Assembly: GCA_019313825.1 (NCBI GenBank)
Contig: JAFDAM010000008.1
Span: 1 to 55,545, forward strand
Length of the DNA: 55,545 nucleotides
Source: Deltaproteobacteria bacterium
GTDB lineage: Bacteria > Desulfobacterota > DSM-4660 > Desulfatiglandales > HGW-15
Direction: 5' to 3'
The notes below the pieces were generated by a model that had not been told where the DNA came from, ran no database searches, and worked only from the letters and a program-made list of their open reading frames with translations. A program made the translations under genes and the position numbers. Of the stretch, positions 27,201 to 35,892 are shown piece after piece. The first letter of the stretch is position 1. The number at the start of each line of letters is the position of its first letter.

Positions 27201-30200
27201 CCGCCGGCTATATGAAGCCGGCGCCAAACCCCTTGGACCGCCTCCTGATCCGGCCTGGAAGAGCTATCACGACAGCATGGAATCCCTCATCTCGGAACAG
27301 GAGGGCATTATCAGAGATCTAGGCCCCATAATCCATAAAGACAGGGAAGAGACGTCACGCACCTTGTCCTACATGATCATACGTGCCCGTGACGCGTTAG
27401 GATTTCCCCAGCGCCTCCTGAACCTGAAGGCCGAGATGCTGGACCGTCTTGGTCTCGCCTTTCAGGAGGCCGGTAAGTGGCAGCAGGCCAGGGAGACGTT
27501 TGAACGTGTCTATTACCTGAATGAACGTTTGGGACTGTTCAGGAACCTTGCGATCAACCAGAGATCCGTCGCTTTTAACGCGTACATGGATGCAGGGACC
27601 CGTTCAGGACAGGAACGGAAACAACTGCTCAATCTGGCATCTGAAGGCTTCGAAAAGGTCGTCGACCTGGTCCGGAGATATGGCGTTGCCCAAAAGGAGG
27701 CAAAGGATCGGAAAAAGGCGGTCATCAGCATTGGCCTGGACATTGCGCTGGACAAGACCAGCGCCACTCAGGCCATGTACGGGTTCTCGGCCGAGCAGGA
27801 GGAACGGCTGGCAGAGGCGTTCATCTCCCGTATCCGGATCGAACTTGGTCTCCTGGGCCGGTCCAGGGAGGCCCTCGGTCAACAGCTGGCCAGATACCCG
27901 CAGGGCAGCCCTGTCTCTGACAAGGATCTCTATGGCGTATCCCTCCTGTACCACCGAGCAGGTCATCTGGACTATGCACTGAAAGATTCGCTAAAGGCCT
28001 TTGATCTCTTCCAGCGCTCCGCCCGATTGGCCCACCGATTGGGGAGTCCGGTAAGCACGGCCATAAACGTAAGAAACATGGCCCGGACACTGGCGGAGAT
28101 CCCCCCTGAAAGCCCGGACATGGGCCATTGCCGGGGACAGCTATTAGCCCTGGACCGCCTGACAACTAAACTCCTTGACAGGAATGCGAGCGTCCTTGAG
28201 AGACACGTTATCCCCTCATATCACAACGCCATGGGCGCATTCGCGCTGACCATGTACAGGAACCAGCCTGCCGGTAACCTTGAAAAAAAGGTTCAACAGA
28301 TGAAGGCCATGGAACTGGCGGGAATGCATTTTTCCATGGGCCTGAAACGGCTTGAAAATCTAATCGAGTCCAATGACAGGCAGATCCTGGCCCTCGGCGC
28401 GACACTTCATCTTAATATGGCTGACCTTTCGTCATTATGCGGGGAGGATCTGAAGGCGAAGGAACATCTTGATGCCGCGCTTGAGATTGCCGGGCGCGGG
28501 TTGCTCCCAGGCTATGAGTGGCGCGCCCTTGCTAGCCTGGGCCGTCTGAAGGAGGCGCTAAAGGTCCTTGAGACTGTCCCCATATCAATGGCAGGGTGCG
28601 GCCCCGGCGAGATCAGGGCCCGGTTTGCCGGTCTTGTGACGGAACTTATCAATACCGGACAGCCGGAAGAGGCGTTCAACATGCTGGAGAGGCTGTCGGA
28701 GACAGAACGGGTCCACCGGCTGGCCCATCTGGTTATGACCACCGTGCACGGAGATGAACAAACCCTGCTGCGCCGGGTCTACCCGAGGCTTGTTGCTGTA
28801 CGCGACCTTAGACTCAAACTCGCTTCAGCCGATGACGAGGACAGGAGCTATATGTCCGACCGCCTCAAACAGGAACAGGAGATCCTGAAACAGGATCTGG
28901 GGGATAAGAGGCAGCGCCTGCCGTCTGTCGCAAATCTCTCGGACAAAGGGGAAGTCCAGGACCGGATCATGATACTTATGGGTCTTGCCCTGCACGTGGA
29001 AGAGGCCGCGGAGGAAGCCGTGAAGAGAGGTGAGGGCAGAAAGGCCGACTCCGCGAAGAGGCAGTATCACGACCTTGTTGCCGGATACGGGCGCGCCCTG
29101 GACAGGGCCGGGGCGGTCCATCAGTCAGAAGAGGCGCCGGGCGTCATCGGCATCCTGAGGACTGCTCCCGTGGAGGCCATAGACGTAATGGAGTCTCTGC
29201 CGGATGAAGGCTCCTGTATTCGTCTGTTCCGTGTGCCGGGGCCTGACCGGAAATGGTTCGCGTTTACCATCACCCCGGATGATATCCGGGTCGCGCGTTT
29301 TGATCCCCGAACCCGCCCCGAGCTCTCCGCGGACGGGCCGCGCGTGCTTGTGTATGAGGAGCCTTCCGCCCTTCCTGCAGGCGTTAAAGGACCCATAGCC
29401 CTGAGCGCGACCCACCTGATTCGCTCCATGGAGAACCGTAAACCGTTCAGACAAAATGTCCTGACATTCCCGCCGGGATACTCTCTCCGTGAACCCTTTC
29501 ACGTCAGGTCTCTGACCGCCGGCGCCACCAAAGCCGAGATCCGGGAGGCAATGCCCGGGGCACACACCGTCCTGTTCAATGGGCCTGTCTACAAGACCGC
29601 ATCCGTCCCCACCCGTCCGGGACAACAAGCGGACCGGTTCATGGCCATGGGCATGGATCAGGGACGCGCCCTTTCCCTGATGAGTCTTTCGGACCGGCTT
29701 TCAAACGCGTCCCTGGCCATGCTTCCGGGGGCCTCGCTGGAAGACGCGTACACGCTGGGACACCTGTTTTCCCTGTTCGGGGTTCCCACCGTGCTGTTGC
29801 CGCGACATCCCCTGACCGGGTCCGTATTTGTGGAGCCGTTTTTCCGGGCATATGCGACCATGACGGTAGATGAAGCGGTTCGCGAGGCCAATGGCACAGC
29901 AGGAATAGAGGAGGGATGGATTCAACTGGGGTATTGGGGTATGACGCCGGAACAGGCCCGCATGTTGGCCAGGAAGAACTTCTCCCTATACGCGAACCAG
30001 GGGATAGAGGCGTTTAAGACAGACCATTATAGCCGCGCGCTCATCCTCTTTGAAAACGCGCTGAACGTGGCATCCGAGACCGATGCCTTACAACGCAATC
30101 TCCCGGATCTACACAGGTTTGCCCGGGAAAGCGCCTATATGACGGATCTGCTTGACAGGGCTGTCCATCATGCCATGGCCCTTGTGGATATCCTCACGGA

Positions 30201-32850
30201 AAAGCAACCCGACTCAGAGGCCCACGCAAAGGAACTCCTCAAGCTCGGCCTTGTTCTGGCCCGCGCGGAGCGATACACGGAATCCATCCGGGCCCTTGAA
30301 GAGGCCGTTGAGATCATGGAGAACCTGGAGCTGGAAGCGGACCAGGTGACGGCATTGTCAGACCTGGGAATCGTCCTGGAAAACGCCACCGAGTATGACC
30401 GGGCATTGGTGCGATTCCAGTCAGCCGCGTCACTGAGCAAGGCCCTGAACAAGGAAGAACTTCTGGCCAGGCAGCACATAAGTATCGGCCGCGTCCACGA
30501 TCTCCGCCTGAGCATGTACGCCCGTGCCCGGCAAAGCTATGAACAGGCATACTCCATCTATCGTGAACTGGATCAAAAACAGGGTATGGCCCGGTCGCTT
30601 CTGGACATGGGCAGATGTCACCGTCTCCTTGGAAATTTCGTGGAGGCGGACAGACATTACGGACAGGCCCTGGACCTGATCAGGACGGATGAGAAGCAGT
30701 TGCGCCTTAAGGCAAAGATCCTGATCGAACAGGCGAACAATGCCTGGTATCAGTCCCGATATCAGGAGGCCTTCGATCTCCAGAGGGAGGTCCATGAACT
30801 CGCGCGATCACACGAATGGCCCCTGGAACAGGTCATTGCCCTCAACAGTTCAGGGCTCACATGGTGGACACTGGGGGACCATCAACGTGCCATGAGGGAG
30901 CTTGAAGACGGTCTGACCCTTGCCCGAACCCTGAAGGTGCGGCAGGACGAGGTGGCTACCACGCTGAACAACATGGGTCTGGTCTATCGGGATATGGGAC
31001 GCTTTCAGGACGCGCTTGATTCACTGAACAGGGCCCTTGCCATTGACAGGAGGATAAATTCACGGTGGGCCATTGCCTATGACCTCCGCAATATGGCGCT
31101 CACCTACCTGCGGATGGGAAAACCCGACAAGGCTATGCCTCTTTTCGAAGAGGCCCTGGCCAAGGCCAAAGGTATCGGCAACCGCATCAACGAGGCCAAG
31201 GTACTTCTAGGGTACGGGGAGGCCCTCGCTACCCTGGGTCGTCATCAGGAGGCGCGCAGCTCCTTTGAGAACGCCCTGGAGCTGGCCCGGTCTATGGTCC
31301 TGCGCGAGACCGAATGGCGGGCCCTGTATGGACTCGGTCAACTGCGCCTGAAAGACGGGCGCAGGCAGGAGGCGCGGGATTTTTTGACCAGGGCCATCAC
31401 GGTGATTGAAGGGATGAGGGCCGAAATCAAGCTGGACCAGCTGAAAGACGGGTTCATTAACAACAAGATGTCCGTTTACGAGACACTGGTCTCCCTGCTA
31501 GCGGACCTGGGTGAGACGAACGAGGCCTTTGATACGGCAGAACGCTCGCGGGCCAGGAACTTGATAGACCTTTTAGGCAATCAGAGGCTGAGCCTGAGAG
31601 GCGCTGTGGAGCAGGAGCTGTACGACCGGCAGAAGAGAATCAGGGCAAGGATCCATGAGCAGGAAGCACTTCTGGGCCAGGCCCGGGAGGAGACAGAGCG
31701 ATCGGTCTACAAGAGGGCCCTGGACCGCCTGAATGACGAGTACCGGGATCTCATGCTCGAGATCCAGACCAGGAGCCCGGAGCTGGCGAGCCTCGTTTCA
31801 ATAAATCCGCTCACTCTGGCCGATGTCAGACGGTTGCTCGATCCGAATGTGGCGATCCTTGCATTCTATGTGGTCCCCCATGAGGTCCTGTGCTGGCTTG
31901 TAAGAGATAAAACCGTTGAACTGTTTCGCACTCCCATCGGCCGGGAGACCCTTGAACAGGGAATCATGACCTACCGCCGGATGATCCAGAACCTGGAACC
32001 CTTTGAAAATCAGTCCAAGGAGATATACTCGTGGCTTCTCTCCAGGGTCATGCCCGGGCTGGCCCCAGGTTCAAGCATGCCTGCCGGGAGCAGAGAGCCC
32101 GTCCGCGTACTCGGTATTGTGCCGCACGGCAGTCTGCACTATCTGTCTTTCGCCACCCTGTATGACGGCGAGAGCTATATGGCTGACAGGTTGTCCCTCT
32201 TCTATCTGCCCAGCGCCAGTGTGCTTCGCTACACCCTGAAACGTCGGACAGAGGGCGGGAACAGGCGCGTGCTCGCCATAGGCAATCCTGACCTGAGAGA
32301 TCCCTCCCTTGATCTCCCTTTCGCGGAGCGTGAAGTGGGCGCCATCGGCTGGAATTTTCCTGATATAACAATACTCACCAGGGAGAAGGCCACGGAGAGC
32401 TGGGTGGTTCGCCATATCAACGAGTTCGGCATTATCCATCTGGCCTCACACGGCGAATTCGATCCCATCAATCCGCTCTTCTCATCCGTGAAGCTGGTCC
32501 AGGATATTAGCGCCGACGGCGACCTGGAGGCCTCGGAGGTCTTCGGTCTCAGGATTAACGCAGATCTCGTGGTGTTGAGCGCCTGCCAGACCGGCCTCGG
32601 GAAAATAACCCGGGGCGACGATGTGATCGGGATGAACCGCGCTTTCCTGTACGGGGGGTCCCATGCGATCCTGTCCAGTCTGTGGCGGGTCAGCGACATC
32701 TCAACGGCAATACTCGTAAAGCAGTTCTACCGGAGATACGTAACCGAAAACAAGGCGGACAGCCTCAGGCATGCCATACTGCACGTTAAGAACCGCTATC
32801 CACATCCGGGATACTGGGGAGCCTTTGTGCTGGTAGGGGATTATTATTAG
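24277..32850 (+). CDS. Giant exported propeller-TPR-CHAT-TPR-CHAT lipoprotein
   Basis: A 2857-residue protein. Residues 1-39 form a signal peptide (RRSLILILAVLFALPSSSC) with probable lipid-anchored Cys39. Residues about 80-400 are a TolB-like beta-propeller (AFSPDGRLVVF, CFSPDGKTLYF, NISPDGRQLAFV) including a calcium-loop-like DTDRDGAVTPND. TPR arrays follow (430-1630). Residues about 1640-1900 are a degenerate CHAT domain, with Asn1768 and Ala1819 where His and Cys should be. A second TPR array covers 1905-2400, and a complete CHAT protease ends the protein: His2725 in HLASHGEF and Cys2770 in LSACQTGLG. CHAT is a caspase-like cysteine protease fold. The TTG start has AGGAGA 6 bases upstream. 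Substrates are unknown; the signal peptide places it outside the cytoplasm. Confidence 0.88.
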   Translation: MFIGHTFQRAPLKRYCARLTRRSLILILAVLFALPSSSCLKRLGLKTTPARESVQAPSRDVSIFTRESKRLPPRQLPVNSPVQVTFEADPVLYAAISFTGEWLVYTSSRRELSGLWLRSADPARVVLPRLLTSEAGNKSAPAFSPDGRLVVFVGTGYDVKGDIYLMALNKTDARPVRLTGRDTEDGAPCFSPDGKTLYFHQTGPAEAQRHIVALDLDNRELPPRLIDTGGDGSFPNISPDGRQLAFVSVRYDPNGDIFIAELGTGKVIPVTRGTARDLFPVWSADNKHIYFSRFVIDTDRDGAVTPNDNAVICRVRTNEKLPAAYPVTSASYSAYQPMISGPTLYFLSDRKEISNLWSLPLEGEIPRLDNAEAQIGLARELKAQLPPDHYLTVLGYYKILESFPDKKTSGVSASYVIARLYERMEMPDMAKQAFRLTRESFRDLLPETALSNIHLIRIGAQQRWNKAYADTQRKGILSEALSDLEAVMAVHLGHPMIRAQCRIEQARLMAELGRDSGSLLEAIQLLDRVIETNPSLRAEKAEAMILRADLFSRIGRADALFPAYSKVIREFQDQEEWADKAVSRILDLSVSGADSAGPEDRIRLLTTSADRYRHDLPKLAMGAWNRIGDIYFANDEWPQAKDAYRQVLGQFPIISTQTAAARLALAEILYREERFRQALDLYETEMASRPYEDYLYRLARASHIRKSIAAGEFLFHLGEVLPARKIFIDLIRDDYSIVEAHRGYIKCAAARKQIAEVLSLYRKQLEKNPDDPITLYATGLCLTYLEDKKALEEARSLIRRAIERQGQVEYFHQTLGYVFEVLETVHGDKGLIEAALESFQKAFFLNNPGTNPENRANLLLNLGNIHFLLGQYGKAFENFAGRLESGVPFDREETEIVFFQRFGVAAFQVREREQPILAFSKALDLIDKRIEPKRAFEVMGRINRFINDRIITRALKWPESVKRANGLATLQGNLNRRLYEAGAKPLGPPPDPAWKSYHDSMESLISEQEGIIRDLGPIIHKDREETSRTLSYMIIRARDALGFPQRLLNLKAEMLDRLGLAFQEAGKWQQARETFERVYYLNERLGLFRNLAINQRSVAFNAYMDAGTRSGQERKQLLNLASEGFEKVVDLVRRYGVAQKEAKDRKKAVISIGLDIALDKTSATQAMYGFSAEQEERLAEAFISRIRIELGLLGRSREALGQQLARYPQGSPVSDKDLYGVSLLYHRAGHLDYALKDSLKAFDLFQRSARLAHRLGSPVSTAINVRNMARTLAEIPPESPDMGHCRGQLLALDRLTTKLLDRNASVLERHVIPSYHNAMGAFALTMYRNQPAGNLEKKVQQMKAMELAGMHFSMGLKRLENLIESNDRQILALGATLHLNMADLSSLCGEDLKAKEHLDAALEIAGRGLLPGYEWRALASLGRLKEALKVLETVPISMAGCGPGEIRARFAGLVTELINTGQPEEAFNMLERLSETERVHRLAHLVMTTVHGDEQTLLRRVYPRLVAVRDLRLKLASADDEDRSYMSDRLKQEQEILKQDLGDKRQRLPSVANLSDKGEVQDRIMILMGLALHVEEAAEEAVKRGEGRKADSAKRQYHDLVAGYGRALDRAGAVHQSEEAPGVIGILRTAPVEAIDVMESLPDEGSCIRLFRVPGPDRKWFAFTITPDDIRVARFDPRTRPELSADGPRVLVYEEPSALPAGVKGPIALSATHLIRSMENRKPFRQNVLTFPPGYSLREPFHVRSLTAGATKAEIREAMPGAHTVLFNGPVYKTASVPTRPGQQADRFMAMGMDQGRALSLMSLSDRLSNASLAMLPGASLEDAYTLGHLFSLFGVPTVLLPRHPLTGSVFVEPFFRAYATMTVDEAVREANGTAGIEEGWIQLGYWGMTPEQARMLARKNFSLYANQGIEAFKTDHYSRALILFENALNVASETDALQRNLPDLHRFARESAYMTDLLDRAVHHAMALVDILTEKQPDSEAHAKELLKLGLVLARAERYTESIRALEEAVEIMENLELEADQVTALSDLGIVLENATEYDRALVRFQSAASLSKALNKEELLARQHISIGRVHDLRLSMYARARQSYEQAYSIYRELDQKQGMARSLLDMGRCHRLLGNFVEADRHYGQALDLIRTDEKQLRLKAKILIEQANNAWYQSRYQEAFDLQREVHELARSHEWPLEQVIALNSSGLTWWTLGDHQRAMRELEDGLTLARTLKVRQDEVATTLNNMGLVYRDMGRFQDALDSLNRALAIDRRINSRWAIAYDLRNMALTYLRMGKPDKAMPLFEEALAKAKGIGNRINEAKVLLGYGEALATLGRHQEARSSFENALELARSMVLRETEWRALYGLGQLRLKDGRRQEARDFLTRAITVIEGMRAEIKLDQLKDGFINNKMSVYETLVSLLADLGETNEAFDTAERSRARNLIDLLGNQRLSLRGAVEQELYDRQKRIRARIHEQEALLGQAREETERSVYKRALDRLNDEYRDLMLEIQTRSPELASLVSINPLTLADVRRLLDPNVAILAFYVVPHEVLCWLVRDKTVELFRTPIGRETLEQGIMTYRRMIQNLEPFENQSKEIYSWLLSRVMPGLAPGSSMPAGSREPVRVLGIVPHGSLHYLSFATLYDGESYMADRLSLFYLPSASVLRYTLKRRTEGGNRRVLAIGNPDLRDPSLDLPFAEREVGAIGWNFPDITILTREKATESWVVRHINEFGIIHLASHGEFDPINPLFSSVKLVQDISADGDLEASEVFGLRINADLVVLSACQTGLGKITRGDDVIGMNRAFLYGGSHAILSSLWRVSDISTAILVKQFYRRYVTENKADSLRHAILHVKNRYPHPGYWGAFVLVGDYY

Positions 32851-32931
32851 GCATGCAATCTTCGTGGAAAGGTGATAAAATATAGGATGATAGCTGATAG
32901 CGTGGCGCAGAGGGCAGAGCGAAAAGCGTTT

Positions 32932-32973
32932 AGCTCATAGCTCATAGCTCATAGCTCATAGCGCATAGCTCAT
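32932..32973. repeat. Tandem array of six AGCTCAT units
   Basis: The 7-base unit AGCTCAT is repeated at 32932, 32939, 32946, 32953, 32960 (AGCGCAT) and 32967. It is flanked by GCGCAGAGGGCAGAGCG-type low-complexity sequence. It lies just after the CHAT gene. Related units occur inside the hybrid kinase gene. Confidence 0.9.
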
Positions 32974-33005
32974 GGTGCAGAGCGCCCCGATAAAATGCTC
33001 CATTG

Positions 33006-33195
33006 AGAATGTGATGATTGTTTCTGAAAAGCGATATCTCACAAAATAATTCCACCCAGGCATTGCCGTGATCAAATATTTGGGGTTTATGCCACAAGAC
33101 ATATGGTAATTACAACAGGACTTTGAAAAACCCCAAATATTTGGTCACATGCAACTCCGGTAATAGATATCGCTTTGAAGAAATGAGCATCACAT
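33006..33195. repeat. Dispersed palindromic repeat, full copy 5
   Basis: Outer arms: GTGATGATTGTTTCTGAAAA (33011-33030) with GCGATATCT, against AGATATCGCTTTGAAGAAAT (33165-33184) with GCATCAC. Inner arms: GTGATCAAATATTTGGGGTTT (33068-33088) against AAACCCCAAATATTTGGTCAC (about 33128-33148). The two inner arms are near-perfect inverted copies, each carrying the palindrome CAAATATTTG. It lies between the CHAT gene and the SH3 gene. Confidence 0.78.
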
Positions 33196-33241
33196 GATTT
33201 AAATATTTAAATATTTTATTTCACTCGGGAGGGAACGCTCC

Positions 33242-33757
33242 ATGAAACGATTCAATCATATATGGCTTATTACATTAATCTTTCTTTTCTGTTTCTCCGC
33301 GGCCATTGCCCAGGAAAAACTCTGGGTCTCCTCGGGCCGGGCAAAGCTCAAGGTCGATAAAAAGGCCTCATCCGAGACCATTACAACACTGCCGATCGGC
33401 ACCGAAGTCACGGTCCTTGCCACAAAGAGTCGCTGGTACAGGATCCTTGTCCCTTCAGGGGAAGAGGGATGGATGTACCGGGGCCGGCTTTCCCGGACAC
33501 AGCCGGAAGAAGAGACACAAAAACAGGAAGAAGGAGGTCTCTTTGCGTTTGTCCCGGGGAGCAAGATCGAGGCGGATGAGGCAGATACCGCCCGAAGCAT
33601 AAGAGGACTGTCCAGTGAGACCGAAGAATACGCCAGGAACAGGGGGACACCGGCCGAGTATAAGAGGGCCCTGGATCGCGTCCTGGCCATGAGCGTGTCA
33701 GAGCGCGAACTTGAAACGTTTCTCAAGAAAGGAAAAATCGGAGAATACGCGCCGTAA
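33242..33757 (+). CDS. Secreted SH3-domain protein
   Basis: A 171-residue exported protein: signal peptide MKRFNHIWLITLIFLFCFSA, cleaved after about residue 23 (AIA-QE). Residues 25-85 are a bacterial SH3 domain (KLWVSSGRAKLKVDKKASSE, TTLPIGTEVTVLATKSRWYR, GEEGWMYRGRLS). The C-terminal half is charged and helical, containing an EEETQKQEEGG linker and GTPAEYKRALDRVLAM. Such SH3 domains usually bind peptidoglycan or partner proteins. ATG 33242 follows GGGAGGGAAC. It ends 17 bases before the M48 protease gene, so these two form an operon and probably a functional pair. Confidence 0.85.
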   Translation: MKRFNHIWLITLIFLFCFSAAIAQEKLWVSSGRAKLKVDKKASSETITTLPIGTEVTVLATKSRWYRILVPSGEEGWMYRGRLSRTQPEEETQKQEEGGLFAFVPGSKIEADEADTARSIRGLSSETEEYARNRGTPAEYKRALDRVLAMSVSERELETFLKKGKIGEYAP

Positions 33758-33774
33758 ACTAGAGGAGGAAAGCA

Positions 33775-34794
33775 ATGAAACGAACAGATAAAGGGATCGT
33801 GATCCTATTAAGTCTTATATTTACAATGTGTCTGTCCGCGGGCCTGTTTGCCGGAGAGACTCAAAACCCGACGACACCGGCGTCCGATTCCGGCCCAATT
33901 ATAGAGGCGCAGCTGCGTCTTAACGATCTCTTCAAGGTCTTGACTGATGATCAGGGCGGTCAGGAACAGCAGGAAACTCCCAAAAAGGACTCAAGGAGTG
34001 AGCCTCGAGAAAAATCCAGGCTGGAGAGGAGATTTGATCTCCTTCAGGGAATCGGCACCCTGCTCGGCAGCACTCAAGAGATCGATTACGAATCCGAAAG
34101 GACCATCGGCGAAAGCCTGGCGCTTGAAGGTCTTCGCAGATACGGCATGCCCGTAAATGATCCCGTGCTTCAGAAATACGTGAATCTGGTAGGTATGGCC
34201 GTGGCGCGCAATTCTCTCAGGCCCAATATCCCATACCGGTTCGTGGTGGTTGAGAGCTCGCTTCAAAACGCGTTCAGCTGTCCGGGCGGAATTATCTTTC
34301 TGAGCGCCGGTCTCTTAAAGACTCTGCGAAGCGAGGCACAGCTGGCCTGCATACTGGCCCATGAAATCGCGCATGTGGGCCACAAGCACGCGCTTAAGTC
34401 AATACAGCGGGCCCGCTTTTTTCAGGGTGTAGGCAAGATCACCGCCACAACCATGAAAGGAGAGAAAGGCCAGCAGTTTGAATCCATGATCGGAGATCTC
34501 CAGACAACCCTGTTCGACCGGGGCCTGGATCAGAATATGGAGTTTGAAGCGGACCTGACCGCTATGGAGACGGCCTACCGGACCGGTTACAGTCCCCACG
34601 GCCTGATAAAGGTCCTTAAGGAATTGAAAAAACTGGAGGCAAAATCCAGGAAGGAAGGCTCCTGGTTTTCCACCCATCCCCCTCTCGGACAGAGGATCGA
34701 GAAATGCAATAATCAGATGGGCGGTTACCCGGACTGGAAAAACCTGACCCAGTTGCCCGACCGTTTTTACGAGTACCAGGAAAGAATGTTTTAG
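33775..34794 (+). CDS. Exported M48-family metalloprotease
   Basis: A 339-residue periplasmic zinc protease. A signal peptide covers residues 1-27 (IVILLSLIFTMCLSAGLFAG). The catalytic HExxH is His196-Glu197 to His200 in LAHEIAHVGHKHAL, and the third ligand is Glu256 in MEFEADLTAM. The region FSCPGGIIFLSAGLL before it is typical of BepA/LoiP-like M48B/M48C proteases of outer membrane quality control. There is no TPR tail as in BepA. AGAGGAGGAAAGCA precedes ATG 33775. It follows the SH3 gene directly and the CHAT gene more distantly. All metal ligands are present, so it should be active. Confidence 0.92.
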   Translation: MKRTDKGIVILLSLIFTMCLSAGLFAGETQNPTTPASDSGPIIEAQLRLNDLFKVLTDDQGGQEQQETPKKDSRSEPREKSRLERRFDLLQGIGTLLGSTQEIDYESERTIGESLALEGLRRYGMPVNDPVLQKYVNLVGMAVARNSLRPNIPYRFVVVESSLQNAFSCPGGIIFLSAGLLKTLRSEAQLACILAHEIAHVGHKHALKSIQRARFFQGVGKITATTMKGEKGQQFESMIGDLQTTLFDRGLDQNMEFEADLTAMETAYRTGYSPHGLIKVLKELKKLEAKSRKEGSWFSTHPPLGQRIEKCNNQMGGYPDWKNLTQLPDRFYEYQERMF

Positions 34795-35160
34795 GTAACT
34801 GAATTGCTCTTTCCTGCTGAGTCCCTACATTGTGACGAAATTCAAAACGCTAAATGGTTACATTTTTACTGCTTATTTCAAGTATCGTAACTGTTTAGCT
34901 CTTTGAATTAACATTGCTGTAAAGGGAGGGGCTTGGGGATCTCTTGGAATGGGTGAACTTGATTCAAAGGGCCTTAATTTGCACACCACCATTTCTAGGG
35001 CAGGCGCATAATAATCTCTATAATATTTATGAAGGTGAAGACCGAACAACCTCGATGCCGTCCGCCTGCCTGACTAGCTAATCTACTATGCATTGCTCAA
35101 ATGGTTTTCGCCCATGTAAAGAGATTGCTGAGTCCCGAAACAGTAAATGGAGCTAAACAA
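34795..35160. other. Spacer after the M48 gene
   Basis: About 366 bases between the M48 gene and the end of coaE. No open frame with a ribosome site, no repeat-family copy and no clear terminator hairpin. I see nothing recognisable in it. Confidence 0.5.
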
Positions 35161-35853
35161 TTAGTTTGAACCTTGCCTTTGAAGCTCCGATAATATCTGC
35201 CACAACTCTTCAACCTGCTTTCTCGTCGCGTCGAGGGAATTCTCATTATATATAACATAGTCGGCATATCCCGCCTTTTCATCTATGGGTAGCTGGGCGT
35301 CGAGGATATTCACTGCCTCCTCCATGCTGATCCCGTCCCGTTCTATCAGGCGTTCTATCTGCTTATCCCGGGGGATATGCACAACCAGGGTCCTGTGAAC
35401 AAGACCCTGCAGGTTCACTTCGAACAGGAGAGGGATTATTGCCTGGATGATCGCATCAGGATCTTTGTTCGCGATCTCCGCCACCTTCTTGACGAACTCC
35501 TCGGAAATTCGAGGGTGGGTAAAACTCTCTAACCGCTCCCTTTTTTCAGTGTCCTGGAACACACTCCTTGAAAGCTTTTTTCGGTCAAGGATTTCATTGT
35601 CATGGAGCACCTGCCTGCCGAAATAGTCAACGATCTCTTTCCATGCTGGTTTTCCGAGCTCCACAACCTCCCTTGCAAGGATATCGAAATCAATAACAAC
35701 CGCTCCCATCTCTTTCAGCATATCGGCCACAGTGGTCTTTCCGCTGGCAATGCCCCCTGTCACTCCCAGCAGGAGGATGTTGGATCTCGCGCAGATGGCC
35801 TCTAATTCACTATTGGAGTTAAGGGGTATGGGGATGTTTCGCTTTCTTTCCAT
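35161..35853 (-). CDS. coaE: Dephospho-CoA kinase
   Basis: A 230-residue enzyme for the last step of coenzyme A synthesis, phosphorylating the 3'-OH of dephospho-CoA. The P-loop is LGVTGGIASGKTTVA; VIDFDILAREVV carries the catalytic Asp; THPRISEEF and PLLFEVNLQGLVHRTLVV follow, as in CoaE. The start is ATG 35853 (MERKRNIPIP): the longer in-frame extension to 35952 would be translated from a palindromic repeat and is not credible. The 20-residue leader before the first strand is longer than usual. Its promoter must lie in or beyond that repeat, and the gene is divergent from the EndoQ-UvrD gene. Confidence 0.93.
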   Translation of the reverse strand: MERKRNIPIPLNSNSELEAICARSNILLLGVTGGIASGKTTVADMLKEMGAVVIDFDILAREVVELGKPAWKEIVDYFGRQVLHDNEILDRKKLSRSVFQDTEKRERLESFTHPRISEEFVKKVAEIANKDPDAIIQAIIPLLFEVNLQGLVHRTLVVHIPRDKQIERLIERDGISMEEAVNILDAQLPIDEKAGYADYVIYNENSLDATRKQVEELWQILSELQRQGSN

Positions 35854-35892
35854 AATATCTTCGGTTCTTCCGGGAAATGAGTACGTATAAGT

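Noticed and set aside
24277-32850. The TPR-CHAT protein as a CRISPR-associated protease of the Csx29 kind
   Set aside because: No Cas gene or CRISPR array is present, and the protein carries an export signal.
32932-32973. A short CRISPR array
   Set aside because: Seven-base units without spacers; it is a simple tandem repeat.
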